Part shown: one piece after another, positions 22,776 to 34,014 of the stretch
Numbering within the stretch: position 1 is the stretch's first letter
Layout of the letters: every line of letters begins with the position of its first letter
NCBI GenBank assembly: GCA_027405735.1
Contig: JAPEHQ010000015.1
Coordinates: 1,178,001 to 1,242,000 of the forward strand
Length of the DNA stretch: 64,000 nt
From: Mucor racemosus
Lineage: Eukaryota > Mucoromycota > Mucoromycetes > Mucorales > Mucoraceae
Direction: 5' to 3'
Made by a program: the position numbers and the translations under genes
Notes under the pieces: model-generated
Told to the model about the DNA's origin: nothing
Seen by the model: only the letters and a program-made list of their open reading frames with translations
Database searches by the model: none

Positions 22776-24554
22776 TTCCATTGCATTTTTTATTGGAATG
22801 TGCTTTTAAATTACACTTTGCGTTTATTAATAATATAGATTATCGACAATACAATTCAATAGTTTGTTGATGTAGTAGAGCAATACATTCAACAGCCAAT
22901 ATATTTACGATTATCATCATTAGTAAATATGTTTGTAGCTGTAATATTTGCAGCAACAATGGTTTTTGCTCTGGCATAAACTTAAATAACACTTACTGCT
23001 TAAATTTATATGCAAGCCAAATCTAAGGTTATAAATGCTAATTTATCACTCATAAAATTAAACAAATTAACCTTCTTTAAACTTACTACTATTTTAGTTT
23101 ACGATTCTCAGCTGTAAAAAGGTTTGTTTTCAAGTACAGTATACGTATTTACAATCAAAACTATGGTAATTAGGCAAGACGTTATTAGATTGTTCTTTTT
23201 TTTGTGTTTCTATATCATTTGAAATTTTATCACTTTCCTGGAACATTTCGAGGGTTTGTAGTCAGTTCTAGCTTTTCATTGAATAGATGATGAAAATATT
23301 ATTGCCTTCGATTTGATCTGGTAATCAAGAAATATGTCCATTAATACAGCAGTGAATAATGATGTTTGATCTTAGAATGCGGTTAAATTAAAATATCAGT
23401 CTCTAATATAGACTGCTACCTATATTAAAAACATTTGTCTCGTATGTTAGAATGTGTATTCAGATACAAGAAAAGAGTACCAGCTTAATAGTCTGATATG
23501 CCTTATCAAACAGTGAATAATATCCTTGGAATATGAACACAAAAAGAGAGAAACAGCACACGTAGAAAAGGATTTTCAAAGCTTTACATTAATTAGCGCA
23601 ATTGAAACCCTGCTAAATTGCACATTTCAATCCAATGTAAAAGCAGCATTACAGCGAATGAACCATAAACTAAACAAAATAAGAATTATCTGTTATCATA
23701 GAAACATACATTTTATTTACCAGAAAAACCGTCTATCATAACATACATTCATTAAAAAATTGCAAAAGCGTGTCCGTAGAGCGACGCCGTAATTGAGCAT
23801 AGCAAGATTGAATTTTTAAATCTCTTATATTATGGTATATCTAAGTTTTAAATAAAAAAGAATTTCTATTTTTTTAACTTTTCTTATATTTAACCACATA
23901 CAGTCTGAAAATTCAGTTTTTGTAGCGGATATTTTCGGGGCTCATTTCATCCTTACCAACCCTCATGATTTTCATCAAAAAACAGAAAAATCAAATTTTG
24001 ATACCAAAATCAACGTTTAAATATACTACATTATGAGAGAAAATTGTAGCAATATCTACTATAAATTTTATGAAAGCTTAATATTAAATGTTAAGTAATG
24101 AAACTTTGTACTTTTCCCCCAAAAACGGATTTTTGGTTAAAGGATTTTCATGTCATATTTTGCAAAAGAAATGTTTATTATTTTTTATTGAGCAAATAGA
24201 GCGCTAAATTCTGTATAATTGTGTACTTTTTGTTTTTATAATTGGTAGTATAATTAACTTTAAATTTGCAAAATCAGAAAAAAAAAATTAAAAAATGTCA
24301 AAATTGATGATCAGGACAAAAATAATTTTCGAAATTAATATTCCGCTTATAAGCCTTGTAAGTCTTAAAAATAAGAGATTTTATAACACTTGAGAACTTT
24401 TTCAAGAATTCACGATGCTGTACCCACTTAATTCAACCTTATTACTATACATCTTTATACATGTTAATATTGTGTGGTTGTTTATTTGATGATGATATAG
24501 CCTTACTTTATAATTATTGCGTTATAGGTGGCTTACATTAAGTTTAAGTCTTAC

Positions 24555-24786
24555 CTCTCCAATATCATAAACATAAACATGTCCATCATTGGAACCTATT
24601 TCCGCGTTTTTACCCTCTTTGTCCCAAACTAATTTATTCAATGCTTTATCTGAACCAACGTAAGTACTCACAAATGATTCCTCGGTATTTACATTATTCA
24701 AATTCCATGAATTAAATTGACTGGTTCCATTGACAGTAGTAGTAACATCAAAAATATCATTAGCTCGTCTTATAATAAATGTCAAT
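24555..24786 (-). pseudogene. Captured dynein intermediate chain exon, copy 2 (open frame kept)
   Basis: This is the best-preserved copy. The frame stays open through the whole exon, from IIRRANDIFDVTT through NGTSQFNSWNLNN, SKALNKL-like VGSDKALNKLVWDKEGK and NDGHVYVYDIGE. It matches the dynein intermediate chain WD40 order WNLN..NKL.W..EG....GSSDGHVYVYD. A splice acceptor (TTTTAG) precedes it and a donor (GTAAGA) follows. No start codon or neighbouring exons are present, so a protein is unlikely. Confidence 0.7.
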
Positions 24787-24919
24787 CTAAAATCAGAAAC
24801 ATCCCATTGTCATTGTTATAAGCTATGAAAATCTTGATTTTTAATAATGCAGCAATTAAATAAAAACATGATGATACTAATAGCATATGGTGAGTATTTA
24901 ACATCAGAATTTGATGAAG

Positions 24920-25385
24920 TTTGTGTGGAACAGGTAGAGATATTCACGGGAAAAAAAGCATAAAAAACAATAGGAATTCGACTAGATAACATTAAGGTTT
25001 TATTATCTAGTTAAATCCTACTTGAGGACTTTTGTAGTAAACAAATGTCCTCTTTATATAATTTTAATAGAGAGATCAGGTAAACATTCCTAGATCCATA
25101 CATAGCCAATAATACCCCTTGTCAGATATAAGTCTTGATAGTAACCAATCGGTGTATTCATAGAGTTCATGGTGGGTCCTTGATCATAATGGTGTGATTA
25201 GATCCACATTATGTTGATTGGTCTTTAACTATAAGCTGCTAGGATTGAAACTTCGTAGAAAGTTTAGTATGAATCAGCATATATCATTGAGTAGTGTAAT
25301 GTCTATTTATGCCAGCTGTACTTTAATTGAGAATTAGATGAAATGGAGGTCAATATAGTGGATAAACGTGTACATATTCTACAGT
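24920..25385. repeat. Insertion in repeat B copy 2, possible solo LTR
   Basis: Copies 1 and 3 lack this block. It begins near TGTGTGGAACAG and ends near ATTCTACA, with a TATATAA word in the middle, so TG..CA ends fit an LTR. No clear target duplication is visible, so the call is tentative. Confidence 0.3.
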
Positions 25386-25640
25386 ATGCTTTTAAACCCT
25401 TTAAAAAATCCTGAGGCAAACACAACATCTTGGTCCTGTAATTTCTATCCATCAAAATGTTGCAATTTCCACTATACAATGAATGCACTTTTTATCAATC
25501 TTGACCTCAATGTGCATTGGGTATCAGTTTGTTACTAGTTTTATTTTCTCTGACTCATTAATATTCAGTCATATTGAAAAAAAAAGAATAAATACTTCAA
25601 GAGTTTTCCGCATATCCAATTATGCAGATTAGTAGCAATA

Positions 25641-26329
25641 ATTGCATTTAACTATGATGCTTTTAAAACCTATTGACGTTAATCAGAATAAATAGTACTT
25701 TCATTCAAAAGTAAGCTTTGCTTTATACATTCACATTCACTCATTCAATAAATGATAACATTGCATTTATTATCCGTTATATCAATCAACCAACTTCATA
25801 TTGATTCGACACATTTGACAATTAAATGTCTAAATTACACTTGGGCCATCAGGTATTGCCATAAAAAAATTACATACAGTTCGACGAAGCATCACAATTT
25901 GGCCATTTTTTTTGTGTTCATAGATCTAAGCTCTGTCACACATTCATAGTTTTTTGCATGATAAGCCATATCTCTATCTGTTCAATTTAACTGAAGTACA
26001 TTGAACGCCAACGTCGTACTTGATAAAACGCCTTGCTTTATTGTGAGTCAACATAACTAATTTCATGGTAGTTTGGCATCAGCAGTTGAATCAGATAAAT
26101 TTGAGATTAGAGAACCTATTTTAATAGTTGTGCATGTCATGAGCTAATAGTAATGGACTCCTATCATAGATACGCCAATCAAGGATGGTGAGGTAACTCT
26201 AATGGACGAATGAGCCGATTTGCAGTATAAACAAAATATTAAAATGAAATATAGCAATTGAATGAGCAAGAGATGATAAACCATGTAAATTAGCATAATT
26301 GAATTTTTTCAAGCATTTTGAACTGAATA
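25641..26329. other. Spacer between repeat B and repeat C
   Basis: AT-rich. A short plus-strand open frame (25752-25949) has no family match. Nothing further is supported. Confidence 0.3.
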
Positions 26330-26538
26330 CGCCTTTACTTTTGACCTATAAAAATTGATTTCTTAGTAAAATCAATTAACAAGTAATGATTATGGTGTAC
26401 CTTTAATAGTTGGTAGTGGTATACAAGACAGCATCTCGTTTTCCTCTTCTTGGCTGTTGGTCATTAAACGGAAACAAATATTTTTTAGAAACTTAATAGA
26501 TTAACATGAGTTTATTTATTGATTCAAATCAAGTCAAT
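26330..26538 (+). repeat. Repeat C, left half (split by the retrotransposon)
   Basis: Matches 63317-63545 in order, from 'tacttttgacctataaaaa' through 'ggtagtggtatacaag' to 'catgagtttatt'. The last 5 bp (TCAAT, 26534-26538) are the target duplication of the element that follows. Confidence 0.85.
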
Positions 26539-26546
26539 TATCAGGG

Positions 26547-27118
26547 TTATTGTATAGCAGTAAACTTTTCTGATGGTGGTAATTGTGTAATAAAGTCTAC
26601 TGATACGGATTCCCAAGGTTTTTCGGGAATTTGTAATGGTTGTAATAAGCCGTATGGCTTGTGGTGTGTATTCTTGTTTCGTAAGCAAGTATCGCAACCC
26701 ATTACGTATTTTTTAAAGTAAGCTCTTAATTCAGGCCAGTGGTAATCTCTGGCAACTTGATCGTACGTTTTCGTGATACCAAAATGTCCTGCAGCGGGGC
26801 TGTCATGACATTGTTCCAAGATTGTCTTTAATTCTTGATTATCGTGAATGCAGATAGCTTGATTCTTGTAGAAAAAAAGATTATCTTTTTAATGGTAATC
26901 GCTGATATCTAGCTTCTTCTCGTTGTTTTGGATGTCTTTAAGTATTGGTCCGTAAGTTACATCTTTGGGTAGATGCTTAATTATTTCTTGCACTAGCTTA
27001 TTGGATGCTTGATCTAAATTAACAGTAATGTGAATAGAATTGATAAACAATTTTGGTGGTAAAAGAACCATTGGAGTTGTGCCTTTACGGTAGTCACCCC
27101 CTCCCTCAAGAGGCATAT
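26547..27118 (-). pseudogene. Ty3 integrase N-terminal remnant
   Basis: Continues the polyprotein after a frame change from RNase H. A linker is followed by an in-frame stop near 26890, then the zinc-binding HHCC region: CHDSPAAGHFGITKT with the histidine pair and CDTCLRNK with the cysteine pair, and the start of the catalytic core (VSVDFITQLPPS). The reading ends at the junction with the 12-bp LTR remnant, which supplies the stop. The rest of the DDE core is missing. Confidence 0.85.
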
Positions 27119-27119
27119 C

Positions 27120-29155
27120 TTTCCGAGATACTGTAGTGCATCGGCAGCAGCATTTTGTTTACCAGGGCGATAAACGATATTGAAGTTGTAATCGCCAAGG
27201 ATTTCGGACCATCGAACCTGGCGACGAGTGAGATTTCTAGTAGTAGTGAAGTATTCCAGATTTTTGTGATCTGTAATAACCATTGTGGGTTCAGTGGAGA
27301 ACTCAAGATATTGTCGCCAATGTTTGAAAACATCGACTATAGCGAGGAGTTCTTTATCGTAAATTTGATAGTTGATTTCAGCAGGGAGTAATTTTCGGGA
27401 GTGGAACGCAATCGGATGGGCAACGCCCTGCGAATCTAGTTGACTGCAAACTGCGCCCAAGGCAAAATCAGAAGCGTCAGTTTCAATAATACATGGAAAA
27501 TCCGGGTTGTAGTGTTGTAGTATTGGATCAGCGGTGATACGCTTTTTTAGATCATTAAAGGTGTGTTCTGTTTGAGATGTCCAAGCAAAGATGGCATCCT
27601 TTTTGAGCAGGGATGTGAGGGGAGTGCATAATTTCGAATAGTCTTGGATAAAACGTCGGTAGAAATTAGCAAGACCCAGAAAAACTTGGACATCATAAAT
27701 ACTCTTGGGAGTTGGCCATTCTGAGATGGATTTGATCTTTCCAGGATCCATGGAGATATCTTTGGGACTAATAACAAAGCCCAGAAATTGTACCCTTGTC
27801 ATATCAAATTCACATTTCTCGAGTTTAAGTGATAGTTTCGATTCTCGTAATCGTTGAAGCACTAATCTTACATGTTTAGTGTGTTCTTCTTGTGTTTGTG
27901 AGTATATTAAATAATCGTCTAAATACACCACAAGGAAAATATCAAGGAAATCGCGCATGACATCATTAACAAAAGATTGAAACGTTCCAGGGGCGGAGTT
28001 TAAGCCGAAAGGCATGACGCGGTAACTAAAACTTCCGTACCTGCATCTCCAGGCGGTTTTCCATTCCTCACCAGAGGCGATGCGTACCAAATTGTACGCC
28101 CCACGCATATCTAGTTTGATATAACACGTAGCGTTGTGTAATCTGTCAAGGGTTTCCGAAATTAGCGGCAATGGGCAGCGATTTGGAATAGTTATTTTGT
28201 TTAAACCTCTATAATCTACACACATTCGTAAACTACCATCTTTCTTTTTGACAAAAAGTACTGGAGCACCAGCGGGTGAGTCTGATCTTAAGATAAAACC
28301 CTTTTTAAGATTCTCTTGGATGTAGTCATATAACGTTTTCAATTCTACTTTTGAAAGGTTATATATTGGGCCAAAAGGGTCCTCTGAATCTGGTTTTAGT
28401 GGAATAGTATGATCGTATTGGCGATGAGGAGGTAGTTTATCTGCTTCGATTTTAGATAATACATTTTTGAAATCGTGATATTTAGCAGGTAGTTTTGAAA
28501 GAATTTCTTTATCTTCTGCTAATTGATCCGCAATTGTGACGGTAGGAGATGTTTGTTTTTCCTCTGATTGATTATAGTCTTGATTATTGGAAACATTAGG
28601 GGAAGATATCTTGGAAATCACATTATTGTTGGAATTAATCTTACGACGTAATTTCTTTGGATTCTTGATGGTTCTTGGAGGTAACGTATTAACTTCAGTT
28701 AATATTACGTTTAATGGGTGCATCTTTAAAGGAATCGAGTTATTAGGGTTGTTATCTAAAGGTTCAAGAGTTGGATTTTCTTGATTAGTAAATAAATTAG
28801 ATGGCAACCGTAATGAATTTTGGGTAGAATTTCTGTATAGAATCTTGTAGAGTTCGCGCTCTATCTCCAAGTTGGTTCTTCGAATGGTATTTAGGAACTT
28901 GTTAATGTTATTGTTGCATTTTTGTTCGAGCTCTCTTAGTAAAGAGCATCGTTGGCGAATCAAACTCAGTAGTTTTTGCTCTATAACGTTTGAAATAGTA
29001 ATATTTAAATTGCTCTCATTTTTCTGACCAAATTCGGTTCTTGAATTGTTTCGATCCGATGCGTGGTTGTCGAGTAATTCAGGTTTTTGTATTTGACCGA
29101 AATTGCCAGGTCGGAGATTGAACTTATACAAATTTGGTGAAATTTGGAAATCCAA
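27120..29155 (-). pseudogene. Ty3 reverse transcriptase and RNase H
   Basis: One long open frame of about 680 codons. The RT contains MCVDYRGLNKIT, the FQSFVNDVMRDFLD segment and the catalytic VVYLDDYLIYS. RNase H starts with IIETDASDFALGAV and includes KELLAIV and ITDHKNLEYF. The frame leaves the family register after ADAL at about 27120-27135, where about 5 extra bases separate it from the following SRKD. The region upstream (29156-29700) is in broken frames, so gag-protease and RT are no longer joined. Described as part of a dead element. Confidence 0.88.
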
Positions 29156-29704
29156 AAAAGGAAAATTGTCGGGGATTGGTTGAAAAGCGGAGTGTAAAAG
29201 TTGCCTTTTTTGGGAATGTCGATCTTTTGATCGACCAGATTATCTCTGATCTTTTGAATCTTATAATCGTTATCAGGATCGACAAGATCAAGGTTACTAA
29301 AATTCTTCAAACCCTTTACAGAAGTACGTAATAAGCAGGACAAGGTCGGATAATTTTTTGAATTTCTTCCACAAGTTTCTGTTGTGGCATCACTTGGACT
29401 GGAATTGTCATCAACCCGTGGTAATATGAAAAAATCTTTTTTCGTTATCTTTTCTTAGTTGTAATTCTTTCCCCCCCCCCTTCAGAAAATATATTATTAA
29501 TAAATTTGCTTTCTTCTATTTGATTGTATTGAATATCAGATGTGGAAATACTTGGAAATGTCGACGAACACGCCTTGAAATCAGTTTTATTAGAGTTTGG
29601 ACGCGTTCGAGAATTTACTGTAGGGCTTTTCCTTGTTAATTCAATGCAATTAATTTCTGATTGTGGAAACTCAAGTGGAACAATTTTGTTTGAGTTAGTT
29701 TCTT

Positions 29705-31807
29705 TTAAGGTAAGAGAAGAATTGTCATTATGAATAGTAAACTTATGAATTGTTTTAGAGTGAAGATGAGAATTATTATTGTTTTGATCAATCGTTTTGT
29801 TAATGAGTCAAGTTCAACATTGGAAATTAATGAGCAAGCAAATAGACAAGGCGAATAGTTGGTAAAATCATTATTATTATTATTCGAATTATTCATACTA
29901 TTGTGAGGAACAGTTAAGCTGTCATCATCATCATCGTCGTTATCAAGTACATTTATAAAATTTCCAAATCCTTCGCGAGGAAAACCAACAGCAGCAGGAA
30001 TGATTATTTCTTCCATTTGATCATCATCTTGCACTACTAAAGGTAAGGATACAGGAGTCAAAATATCATCTTCGGGGAACATGTTGGGAGGTCCAACGAG
30101 CAGGGATATGACGCTCAAGGCGTCGCCAAAATTGTCTTGGTAATGTTCAAAGATTGGGTTCATCCAGTTGTTGTCGAGAGGATCCGGGGTAATGTTGTTG
30201 ATAGAGTAGTTGTTAATTAATAAATTTGGTAAAGCTGTTTCCAGCTGTTCTGCGAGATATTGTTCAAAAGATTGTTGTTGAAATTGTTCGTCCCATTCTG
30301 GGATCCATTGTTGTTCTATTTGATTAACGGTATTGCTCCAATTGGTATTAGTGTTGGCTGTTGGTTCACCCCAACCGGTGGTAGTATTGGCGTCATTAAG
30401 AGGAGCAGGATGTTGAGGCATGGTAAACTGATTACAAAAATCTTCTTCATCCGAGGAGATTGTGATGGGAGAGGAAGCGGTAGATCTAAAGGTGACAGGA
30501 GAACTATGGATGAGGGATACAGAAGTAGATGGTGTTGCGCTGGAGACGCGGAAAGGTCGTTTGCAAGAACCAAAGCCCTCGTCAAAATCTACTGGCGTAC
30601 AGGTGGTGGTGAGACATTTCATATTGACCTTGTTGTCATGAAATGTAATGATAGGTTGATGTTTCTTCATCCATTCCATACCTAGAATAACTGGGAAAGA
30701 GCAAGTTTTCAAAATACGAAAAATTGTTGTTTCTTCATGGTGAGTACCATTCAGTCTTATGGTAATAGCGCAACAGGCCTTGCAAGTATAAGATGTACCA
30801 TCGGGGAGTCGGTAAGTTGTACGGTTCTCCATAGGGAATTTTTCAATGGTTACTCCAAGGTAGTCGGCCCATTCTAGAGATACAAAATTGTGAATCGCAC
30901 CAGTATCTACAAGAGCGTCAGCACCGGTAGCATCTTCTTCATTGTCACCATGGTAGAGGGTAACAGGAAGGACGATTATTGAATCACACTTGGATGTGGC
31001 CACCTTTTTGATCTCACCGATCTCCAAGGTTTCGAGCAAGTTAGTTACTCGTCTACGTTTTCCAGTGATGACAGAGTCATCGATGCTGCTGGAAATGGTG
31101 TGGTTGTCTCTTTCTACAATAAGAGATAAGATGCCGGAAGTGGTTTTCTTCTTGTTTGGACAATTGTTGTTGAAGTGTCCCTTTCCACCACAGTAAAGGA
31201 AAAGTTGATTGTTCTTACAGAAATCCTTGACAGCCTGGGTCAAAGGCTTGTGTTGGTTGATTGCGCCTAATTCCGTAGGGGTAGCAGTAGAGTTGTTGGT
31301 AGTAGAGTTCATGTTTGTAGAATTTGTTTTCGAATAAAGGTAATTTGGACGAGAGTTGTAATTTTTATGCTGGTTTTTATAGTTGTTTGAGTGTTTTTGA
31401 TTACTATTATTATTATTTGAATTTGGATGTTTCTGCACAGCATAAAATAAGTTGTCGATTTCCATTGAGGCAGACATTACTTCGTTAAGGGTTTTGCATT
31501 TAGGTCTTTTTGCAAGTTCCTTAATTATAAAATCCTTTAGATTTAATTTAAATTGGGAGATCAGGGCATCGTCGTTCCATTTTAACAACATGGATAGACG
31601 TCTAAATTCAGTAGCATAAACAGAGACAGGGCCGTTCTGTTTCAATGCTCGGATTGATGCTTCGGCATTGACGATTGGATTCGTATCACCAAAAGCTTTA
31701 GTAATAGTTTCTTTGAATACTTTGAAGTTGGTTAAAATCTCAGGGGAATTTTCAGAGTATATATCTTGCAAGTACGGCTCCATGTATGCAAATGCTACAT
31801 TGGTCAT
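29705..31807 (-). pseudogene. Ty3 gag and protease
   Basis: An open frame of 700 codons. Its first 230 residues are gag, with matrix/capsid-like helices and an Asn/Ser-rich linker. The zinc-knuckle region reads YCGGKGHFNNNC, with CX4HX4C intact but the first Cys of the usual CX2C replaced by Phe. The protease follows with ADALVDTGAIHNFVS, where DTG is the catalytic triad of retropepsins. The start of gag lies further right (to about 31980) in another frame because of an extra A in a six-A run at 31860-31865. The C-terminal third is low-complexity and acidic. Confidence 0.85.
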
Positions 31808-32003
31808 ATAGCTAATGGCATACAGTACCTTAGCTTGGTCTGATTCGAACCGAGCGGGATTTTTTCTTCATAGTGTTAAGTACTACATGGTTATCAATAA
31901 ACTCTTGGATTTCTTCACCCAAAGCTTTGATAGCCGTTTCAGCTTGGGAAAGTACATTGTTGATTTCATTATAAAGCTTTATGCGGTATTAGGTCAGTTC
32001 TAA

Positions 32004-32402
32004 TATCAGGGTTATATTATATAAGGGGCAGGAGACACAGACAAAGACTTATTTGTTATGTTAAGGTTTATTTCAGAATATATAATAAGGAAAATGATGA
32101 GGAGAACTGACGAAGAAATAAAAGGAATTATGAAAATAAGATGGTTATTTATACTAAATTATTCAAGAGTCTAGTTCCCTTCATGAACTAGACTTCAGGG
32201 ACACAGTGTTACTGAATTACTCCATAACTTGAATGCGAGTAACTTGATATTTTAATGTGGTCATTGGTTGTGCCGCAGTGCGGGTAGTAATAGAATGTCT
32301 TGCATAAGCTGGAGACTGATATGCAATTCGGATAAGGTAATAATGTGTGATATGTTTAGGATAGTAGTATAATAATAGATTAAGCTTGACAGGTTCATGA
32401 CA
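32004..32402 (-). repeat. 5' LTR of the Ty3 element
   Basis: On the minus strand it starts TGTCATGAACC and ends CCCTGATA, about 399 bp, next to the 5-bp target duplication. It has a TAGTATAAATAA TATA-like box and a 10-bp perfect hairpin (32168-32194). No sequence starting TGG, the usual tRNA primer site, follows the LTR end, so the primer type is unclear. Confidence 0.75.
32168..32194. repeat. Perfect hairpin inside the Ty3 LTR
   Basis: AGTCTAGTTC, a 7-nt loop, then GAACTAGACT. It could fold in the LTR transcript or bind a dimeric factor. Confidence 0.55.
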
Positions 32403-32640
32403 TCAATACTATACTGTACATACTTTTATAATCACCAATTTTCTGCAGGTATATATCCACTTTAGACCAAAAAAGCATTGATTATAAAATAGATAATGAC
32501 GGGACAAAATGACTAAGCCTTGGATGCTTTTTTTTTGAGAAAAATAATATTAAAACGCGCCCTAACATTAACAGTTAATAATTTATTTGCGAATAAACTG
32601 TTTTGTACCACCAAGTACCATATATTATCACCTTCTACAG
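32403..32640 (+). repeat. Repeat C, right half
   Basis: Continues repeat C after the retrotransposon and matches 63546-63745: 'atacttttataat' then 'gcgccctaa' and 'aataatttattt'. Starts with the TCAAT duplication. Confidence 0.8.
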
Positions 32641-32703
32641 TATCAATACATCTTACAATTTATTGATTACGACATGCATTGAAGTGGTTTAACGTAGGGA
32701 CGA

Positions 32704-32755
32704 TGTCGAGCCCAGCTTATACTAGTAAATTTGAGTGGCAAAACCTAGCTCGACA
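32704..32755 (-). repeat. TGTCGAGC..GCTCGACA hairpin unit, copy 1
   Basis: A 52-bp unit with 8-bp perfect inverted ends TGTCGAGC and GCTCGACA and the inner words AAATTTACTAG and GGTTTTGCC on the minus strand. The same unit, diverged, lies at 61954-62008. It might be the tip of a larger element. Confidence 0.45.
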
Positions 32756-32834
32756 CCAATGCTAGTTTAACGCAGATGTGAGTTACTCTGATTCAACATA
32801 ATTGTCTTATTGACGAGGTATATCAATTTGAAAT

Positions 32835-33115
32835 TTCGGGTTTGAAAGAGTTATGCCCATGTTCTTTTTTCGGAGGCCAAATGGGAACAACGATAATAAC
32901 CCGCTTGGCAACACTAAAAGTATTTATGCCTTTGTAAATTTCTGTTTGTAACAAACAAAATCAACCAATTTAGAATTATTTTTTTTCTTCCCCATTATTT
33001 CCTCAGCTCTTTTATTTATGTTTAAAACTACAGCAAAAAGACAAATATTTTTTATAAACTGAAATCAAGAAACAGGTACAACTACATGTTTTTCCTATTG
33101 TTTATGTCGAATATT
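32835..33115 (-). repeat. Repeat D, copy 1 (inverted)
   Basis: The reverse complement matches 63750-64000, including 'cccatgttctt', 'aaaagtatttatgcctttgt' and 'ctgaaatcaag'. The orientation is opposite to the other copy, so it inserted or moved separately from repeat C. The pattern (T-rich, with a TTTATTTATAT-type word) could be an LTR. Confidence 0.65.
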
Positions 33116-33643
33116 TTCAGATTTGATAAATTATACTGAAAAAAGAATACAATTAAAAGAGAATGAGTAATGAATCAGGCCATCAACTGTATAATAAAAA
33201 CAAGATATCATTTATTTAGATATAAAAGTATGGCCTTTTATATTGATTTAATATTGAGATCCTGAGATGTAATTTAAGGCACTATTGAATCATTAGATCT
33301 GTTTGATAGTAACCTATCGATTGAAATGGATCAATTATAACTTAACCGTTCTTGCAGAGCTTGTGAGTTGACTTGTTTTAATGCTGCGCTAAATGTGCCT
33401 GGATGTTGATTTGATAGCTACTTGATTAACTAACCGCTGCGATGAATTAGTATGGTATCATAATTGAGGTCCAAGCGTTTTTGGTGATTATTGGATTAAA
33501 CTTAGTATGCTAGGAGTTTTTTATATCCGATATCAAGACTTTGTACTTCAATACATGTTGTAGTCAATAGATTATAAGGTGCATTGATATTGTAGGAGGC
33601 GATAACATATGGTACTTGGTGGTATACAACATAGTATATGATT

Positions 33644-33840
33644 CATATTTTTGCCAATGGTCACTCTTCCAAAAAAAAGCCGAACAATCTCAGGAAGCGG
33701 CTATCTAATAATATTTCCAAGCTTTAAATTTTTAGAAAAATTACCGGACATCCCGGAAGCGGTTGTTTAAATATTCCAAACATCTACTATAAGATGCAGG
33801 TATCGATATTTATACAAAAATTAAAAGGTTCAACTGTGTT
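33644..33840 (+). repeat. Repeat E, copy 2
   Basis: Matches 20938-21130. Here the word corresponding to 'ggacgcg' reads 'ggaagcg' twice, so both CpG sites have changed to ApG. Confidence 0.65.
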
Positions 33841-34014
33841 GCTATTAATTATTCAAAGTCTTATTTTAAGTAAAGCATAAATACAACCTAAAACATTATT
33901 TGCCTAATAACGGATTTAACTTAAAAAGTATAAAGTGATATAACCGGACTCAAAAAAAAGTCCATAAAATCACAAATTTAAAGGATTTATATATAGAAGC
34001 CACTGCGGCCGACC

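Larger units (their letters stand above)
22430..25640 (+). repeat. Repeat B, copy 2
   Basis: Shares with copy 3 (33990-37070) the 'cggcc..acctgt' start, the GCACA-rich block, the segment with 'gtagagcgacgccgtaattg', the dynein exon and the tail with 'aacatcttggtcctg'. A block of about 465 bp (24920-25385) present only here interrupts the tail. Ends are approximate. Confidence 0.75.
26539..32402 (-). mobile_element. Ty3/mdg4-type LTR retrotransposon, decayed, 3' end deleted
   Basis: The order on the minus strand is 5' LTR, gag with zinc-knuckle-like motif, protease, reverse transcriptase, RNase H and integrase N-terminus, which is the Ty3 order. TCAAT is present on both sides (26534-26538 and 32403-32407), and the unsplit repeat C at 63.5 kb has TGAAT at this point. 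The integrase is cut after its N-terminal third, and only the last 12 bp of the 3' LTR (26539-26550) remain. Frames are broken at several points, so the element is not expected to move by itself. Confidence 0.9.

Noticed and set aside
31838..31862. A tRNA T-arm-like word (TTCGAATC with GGTTCG on the minus strand)
   Set aside because: It lies inside the gag reading frame and no other tRNA arms can be folded around it.
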